Below are positions 25,286 to 29,262 of a DNA stretch of 29,262 bases, piece after piece. Position numbers and translations under genes: made by a program. Positions within the stretch are counted from its first letter, which is position 1. The number at the start of each line of letters is the position of its first letter. Below the pieces are notes generated by a model that did not search any database, was not told the origin of the DNA, and saw only the letters and a program-made list of their open reading frames with translations. The DNA is taken from the NCBI GenBank assembly GCA_041391425.1, contig JAWKNZ010000025.1, forward strand, positions 1 through 29,262. The letters run 5' to 3'. This DNA comes from JAWKNZ01 sp041391425. GTDB lineage: Bacteria > Bdellovibrionota_B > Oligoflexia > Oligoflexales > JAWKNZ01.

Positions 25286-26140
25286 ATGTTCTTAGCCAAA
25301 ATGATCAAAGAAAAGAAAAAAGAACTTTATTGCAGCTTTATCATGCTCATGTTCATAAACAGCCTTGCAAACGGACAAATATTATTACCCAAAACACCTA
25401 CCCCTGTAGCACCTCCAGGCTATGGCAGCAGCATAGATAACACATTGAAAACAAAAAGAAAATATAGGATGCAACGAAATCAAGAAATACGTTCGCTAGA
25501 AAAACCAACACAATCAGAAGACTCAAAACAATTACTTTCCGAAACACTCGCAGAACGCCCTTTAAGATTGGCAATTGAAACAAATCTTATTTATCCTCGA
25601 ATTAAAACAACTAAAAATCGAGACAACTACACCACTGATATTACATCACATCTTAAGGTTTTTTTACGAAACAACAAAGATCTTCGTAGCAATGTTAGTC
25701 AATTTTGGTATGGAGCCAGAATTGCGATGTTTTCTGGGACGGGTGAGCAAAATAATAAACCAGGGCGCTATGGTTTTACCTATTTTGGTCCGATGGTAGG
25801 AGTAGGAAAAATCTCCCTAGGAACTCATAGCCTAGGAAACGAAAAAATGGCAATCAGCAGCCAACAGAGGATGCAACTACCAGTCCGCAGTGGCTGGTTC
25901 TGGATGATGGGAGTCTCAGCACAATCAATTTTATCCAGTAGAGAAAGCACAGAAGATGAACCTGAAGATGATTTTAATAGCTCGAAAAAAATTAGCTTTG
26001 ATCCGCCAGGACTATGGCTGGAATATACCTACTTTCAAATTCATTACGGTGCCTTGGGACTCCATTACTCGGTGGGTGCTCAACAAGGTAAAGGAAAGCT
26101 TTTTGTGTACCTCGGCTTGGGCATTGCAGGTTGGAATTAA
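25286..26140 (+). CDS. Secreted protein, probable outer-membrane beta-barrel
   Basis: 284 residues. ATG 25286 follows AGGGA at 9 nt. The signal peptide (KELYCSFIMLMFINSLANG, residues 13-31) is cleaved near ANG/Q. A Pro-rich linker follows, and from residue ~90 there are alternating strands rich in Gly and aromatics (FWYGARIAMFSG, RYGFTYFGPMVGVGKISL, GALGLHYSVGA) ending with LGLGIAGWN, compatible with a small barrel of about eight strands. Family not recognised. The next gene follows at 23 nt and is probably cotranscribed. Confidence 0.6.
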   Translation: MFLAKMIKEKKKELYCSFIMLMFINSLANGQILLPKTPTPVAPPGYGSSIDNTLKTKRKYRMQRNQEIRSLEKPTQSEDSKQLLSETLAERPLRLAIETNLIYPRIKTTKNRDNYTTDITSHLKVFLRNNKDLRSNVSQFWYGARIAMFSGTGEQNNKPGRYGFTYFGPMVGVGKISLGTHSLGNEKMAISSQQRMQLPVRSGWFWMMGVSAQSILSSRESTEDEPEDDFNSSKKISFDPPGLWLEYTYFQIHYGALGLHYSVGAQQGKGKLFVYLGLGIAGWN

Positions 26141-26162
26141 TTTCGCTCGAATATTTAAAATC

Positions 26163-26831
26163 GTGTTAGAAAAAACCTTCAAAGAATCTTGTCTATTGTT
26201 GTTTACATTGATAATTTGTACCTCCATCACTAATTGCCGTAGTAGCCAAAATGGCGGTGAAGGGGAATTAGCTGCATCCATTAATGATTCGACAAATGAT
26301 CTAGACGATTTCGAGCTTTCACCACGCTCAAGTGATAAATATCCACACCCCCGTAGCGACACAAAATGGGAAACAAATATCCTAATATTAACAAATAATA
26401 CCCCAGCAAAAAACATTCTAACCCAGTGTGCTTCTGAAATACAGGCTCAAACCGAGCAAGCACTGAGTGAATACGCTATCCAGGCATCACTACAAAAAAT
26501 CAAAGCCGAAATAGCTACCAAGCCAGAATTATTTCACTGGTGCTTCTATTACATCGTCAATAAGCTCGATTATAAATTAGATCAATTTGGGCTTTCACAT
26601 GAAACCAAAATTACTATTTTTTACAAAGATATGGCTAGCCTCTGGGTTCTTGCCAAAGCCTTAGATGCAGCAAGAAAGGTCGACTTTTATTTTCACTATC
26701 TCCGCAATCGTTACATCGAGATATCTGAGCAAATATTCGCCCGCCCTTTAGAAGTTGTATCGCGACCTTTTCCAGGACAGCACAAAAATTCTCAAGAAAA
26801 AAAGCCGGCAGGCGAAGTTAATTTAGAATAA
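26163..26831 (+). CDS. Lipoprotein of unknown function
   Basis: The frame is open from about 25956, but that part overlaps the previous gene out of frame, so I start at GTG 26163. This yields a signal MLEKTFKESCLLLFTLIICT ending in SITNC (Cys25), an acceptable if unusual lipobox with Asn before Cys. The 222-residue product has an acidic disordered linker (about 30-75) and a helical domain (about 85-200; EIQAQTEQALSEYAIQASLQ). No ribosome site is evident, so translation is perhaps coupled to the upstream gene. Function unknown. Confidence 0.6.
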   Translation: MLEKTFKESCLLLFTLIICTSITNCRSSQNGGEGELAASINDSTNDLDDFELSPRSSDKYPHPRSDTKWETNILILTNNTPAKNILTQCASEIQAQTEQALSEYAIQASLQKIKAEIATKPELFHWCFYYIVNKLDYKLDQFGLSHETKITIFYKDMASLWVLAKALDAARKVDFYFHYLRNRYIEISEQIFARPLEVVSRPFPGQHKNSQEKKPAGEVNLE

Positions 26832-26846
26832 GATGGCCAAAATAAA

Positions 26847-28142
26847 TCAACTCTTTTCGACCTTACAAGTAGAGTTATCATTTGTAAGAATAATTGAATA
26901 GTTTTTACTATTACCTTGAACTTCTCCACTTCCTTCAATTTTTACACTTTTATCAACTTTTGTAACTTTTAGATCAAGCTTCGATAGCGAATCATTAAGA
27001 GTATAGTCGGCCTTATAGCGTAATTCAGAATCATCACCACCTCGAATAAAAATTATTGAATTCCAAGATGATTTCACTTCATGGTAGCTCATATTACCGC
27101 TTGCCGTAAACTCAATCGCTATTTCTGCCAAATCCGCTGCAAACCTTTGCTTATTTTTTAAAGACAAAACATTACTTGACTGTGTTTCATCTTGAATATT
27201 GACAATATTTCTTTCTAAAAAATGACCCAGCCGTATAAATTTAGCATCGTAAATCAAAGCTTGTGTCGCATCTAATTTTGTTAAATCAAGTGCAGAATCT
27301 ACTTCAATATCAAGCAAAAGTTGCGTTTCTGATGCACCCGCAGCAACACTACCACTCGCAGTAGCACTATCAACCCCCTCCAAAGCTTTAAAAGCATATA
27401 CCAGGCTAGCTTTTTCATTCGCACTAGCATCGCCTTTAGTTGCAGTAACAGCTAATTTGGCAAACTGGCTAGGATCTTTCAACATGGCTATCAATGCCTT
27501 AAGCTCGGTTTGACTATTCGCATACAATTTTATGAAACCTTTCAACACATCATCACATGAACTAAAAACACTATCAAAATAGGAAAATACTGTAGGGTCC
27601 ACTCCTCCCCTCTGTTCCCCAAAATCTGTCTCCACTTCTACCTGTTGGTCTGCTTCAATACCATCCAATAGCTTTGCAATACTACTCAGAACAAAGATAC
27701 TACCATCAGCACAATCCACCTCAGCTGACGATGACTCATCTGAAACTGAAATTTTCAAATCGCAGATGACATCACTATCATTGTCATCAGGTACGGTGCA
27801 TGAATATGTTGTAATAGTAGCCACATCAGTAGGTTGGCTTTTAACATCGGTTCTGCTACCGATACAAAGCAAACGATCAAAATTTTCTTCACTTATCCCA
27901 CCTTGATTCACCACCATTAAAGAGCTAATATTCACAGAAAAAAAATTATTTTTTGCATTTTGATAAATTTTATCAGCTAACAAACCATTGTCGTATAAAC
28001 CTAGTTCATCTTTTGTATTTTTAAAATTAGCAATATCGATTTCTCCATTCAACGAATCAGAACCATCTCCATCTTTAGGATTTCCACAAGAAAATATGAA
28101 AGAAACCAGGCTAATAGTAAAAAATAATTCACTTAGATGCAT
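26847..28142 (-). CDS. Lipoprotein of unknown function (431 residues)
   Basis: ATG 28142 with AGGAG at 7 nt. The signal ends FIFSC (Cys19), followed by an acidic, Gly-rich linker (GNPKDGDGSDSLNGE). The middle (about 100-200) has Cys residues near DVICDLKISVSDES and VDCADGSIF that may pair. A helical segment and a C-terminal beta part (about 345-430; KADYTLNDSLSKLDLKVTKV) follow. It is convergent with the previous lipoprotein gene, only 15 nt apart. Family not recognised. The frame is intact. Confidence 0.75.
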   Translation of the reverse strand: MHLSELFFTISLVSFIFSCGNPKDGDGSDSLNGEIDIANFKNTKDELGLYDNGLLADKIYQNAKNNFFSVNISSLMVVNQGGISEENFDRLLCIGSRTDVKSQPTDVATITTYSCTVPDDNDSDVICDLKISVSDESSSAEVDCADGSIFVLSSIAKLLDGIEADQQVEVETDFGEQRGGVDPTVFSYFDSVFSSCDDVLKGFIKLYANSQTELKALIAMLKDPSQFAKLAVTATKGDASANEKASLVYAFKALEGVDSATASGSVAAGASETQLLLDIEVDSALDLTKLDATQALIYDAKFIRLGHFLERNIVNIQDETQSSNVLSLKNKQRFAADLAEIAIEFTASGNMSYHEVKSSWNSIIFIRGGDDSELRYKADYTLNDSLSKLDLKVTKVDKSVKIEGSGEVQGNSKNYSIILTNDNSTCKVEKS

Positions 28143-28180
28143 AGGCCTCTCCTATAAGATTAATAAAACACGCTAATTAC

Positions 28181-28363
28181 TAGGGCGTGTTGACGTTTCA
28201 TTTCCTACTACGAGCAAAACCCTTGAGTCACAACGTTGTCATGGTTTCAAAAATTATCCTCAATGTACATCTAGTACACCTCCGGTAATTTTTGAAACCC
28301 TTCCTAGCTGCGACTTTCAAGCATTTGTCTCTCGCTACGAAAATAAAACGTCAACACGCCCTA
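28181..28363. mobile_element. MITE copy 3 (183 bp, full length)
   Basis: Nearly identical to copy 1 over its full length, including the internal hairpin and TA flanks. It has a few point differences (for example AAAACC for AAACCC-side bases, and ATAAAACG instead of ATGAAACG in the right terminal repeat). It lies about 40 bp upstream of the lipoprotein gene that starts at 28142, so it may alter that gene's promoter. Confidence 0.9.
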
Positions 28364-28788
28364 ATAATGAATCCTTTTGAAACAAAATAATTTAGCAAAT
28401 TATAGCATGCGATATTCAAACAATATAGATGTTCGCACAAGACGGACGTTCAGACATAAAAGAAGAGCAAACCTATGGAGCATCAACAGGTAGAACAAAA
28501 AACGCGCTGCATATTATCACATTAACGAATAAAAACTTTTATTTTAGACAGTTACATTGCTTTACTCAACATAAGACTGAAAACATCCGACACACTTTTT
28601 ACCAGTTCTTTTCATCCGTTTTTCAACGAAAATAGATAATTTAAAGATAACTATTTTCTGAAAGAAATCGATATATGATGTCACAATGCTAAGAAAAAAT
28701 TATCAAGATTATATGCTCGTTTTTTACATAAAATGCAAGATTCATAAACATCACTCCGCTTTGTGAACGTTAAGGCATAGGAAAGATA
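28364..28788. other. Intergenic region before the last lipoprotein gene
   Basis: No coding frame with a ribosome site is found. A 68-codon frame at 28429 looks random. The end holds the ribosome site AGGAAAG (about 28779-28785) for the next gene. Confidence 0.4.
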
Positions 28789-29262
28789 ATGAAAGATCCC
28801 ATATTAGTCGTGCTAAGGCAGTTAACCAACATTGCAAATATTCTGATGATATCGTCACTTATGACATCATGCCTAAAACAAAACAATCAATCAACTGTCA
28901 AGCGAAACCCTATAGCAAATAAGGGTCATACAACTAGACAAAGCGGTAATCAAAGCGGTAACAAAGAGCCCATCATCCGAGAACTAAATACTGTCATCAA
29001 ACCTCCCAATGCACCAGATGTTGACAGTGAAGATAACAATCCATTCATACCAATAAACTCAAACGATGATACTGCTAATCCAGCATCTGCAACCACTGAC
29101 AACTTGAATAATACGATTGACGATCAAAATCCAACGGTCCTTAGCGTCTCCTTAACTAATATGAATGGCAAAGAAATTACAGTCATAAACCCTCCAATGA
29201 AAGCCATTGAAAAAGTCTCCGGAGCAAGCCAAAGCCTCATGCAATGTAGCTTTCAAAATACT
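28789..29262 (+). CDS. Lipoprotein, 5' part only (cut by window end)
   Basis: ATG 28789 with AGGAAAG three bases upstream. It is open to the window edge (158 codons). The signal (VVLRQLTNIANILMISSLMT) ends in a lipobox-like LMTSC (Cys28). Then comes a long Asn/Ser/Thr/Asp-rich, disordered linker (to about residue 115) and the start of a folded part (VLSVSLTNMNGKEITVINPP). Probably surface-anchored with a flexible stalk. Function unknown. Confidence 0.7.
   Translation, partial: MKDPILVVLRQLTNIANILMISSLMTSCLKQNNQSTVKRNPIANKGHTTRQSGNQSGNKEPIIRELNTVIKPPNAPDVDSEDNNPFIPINSNDDTANPASATTDNLNNTIDDQNPTVLSVSLTNMNGKEITVINPPMKAIEKVSGASQSLMQCSFQNT

Noticed and set aside
28429..28635. A 68-codon plus-strand frame after MITE copy 3
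   Set aside because: No ribosome site, low-complexity composition and no familiar motif.
1..29262. CRISPR arrays, tRNA or rRNA genes
   Set aside because: No regularly spaced direct repeats and no tRNA- or rRNA-like conserved stretches were seen on either strand.

Overview
This AT-rich window comes from the chromosome of a Gram-negative, didermic bacterium. I infer a predatory or deltaproteobacteria-like lineage (Bdellovibrionota/Oligoflexia type). The reasons are the many lipoproteins, a TPR gene pair ordered like gltD-gltE of the Myxococcus G1 gliding cluster, a soluble PAS chemoreceptor and a very large multihaem cytochrome. The only clear housekeeping gene is serA (22015-23622), so the phylum assignment is an inference and not a proof.

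Layout. Positions 42-4852 (minus strand) hold a TPR lipoprotein, a large TPR gene broken by four frameshifts, and a decayed small secreted-protein gene. Positions 5002-5184 are a MITE. Positions 5299-10477 carry two large minus-strand surface lipoproteins, one with five Cys-paired Fn3-like repeats plus a DUF1566-like end, and one with a vWA domain plus five short beta repeats. Positions 10764-11499 (plus) are a one-TM protein split by a frameshift. Two further fold-back elements lie at 11514-11686 and 11804-11922. Positions 11993-17810 (minus) read outer-membrane barrel, 30-haem cytochrome, soluble double-PAS chemoreceptor, a possible electron-conduit-plus-sensor unit. The chemoreceptor has an internal amber codon and the cytochrome has a one-base lesion near its C terminus.

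Positions 18600-22010 are a patchwork of gene fragments: an unknown minus-strand fragment meeting a PDZ fragment, a shortened MITE, a lipoprotein gene, a DUF4160/DUF2442 pair, and aspartic-protease and HigB-like fragments. serA follows, with a perfect 11-bp inverted repeat around its Shine-Dalgarno. Positions 23747-29262 hold a frameshifted one-TM protein, a secreted barrel-like protein, three lipoprotein genes (the last cut by the window edge) and a third MITE copy.

The unifying theme is gene decay beside small palindromic elements. I count at least eight single-base frameshifts and one nonsense codon in six otherwise recognisable genes, plus the scrambled secreted-protein remnant, while long genes between them (937, 681, 535, 473 and 431 codons) are intact. 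That uneven pattern favours real degeneration of the TPR/motility region. Several lesions sit in homopolymers, so sequencing error must be excluded.
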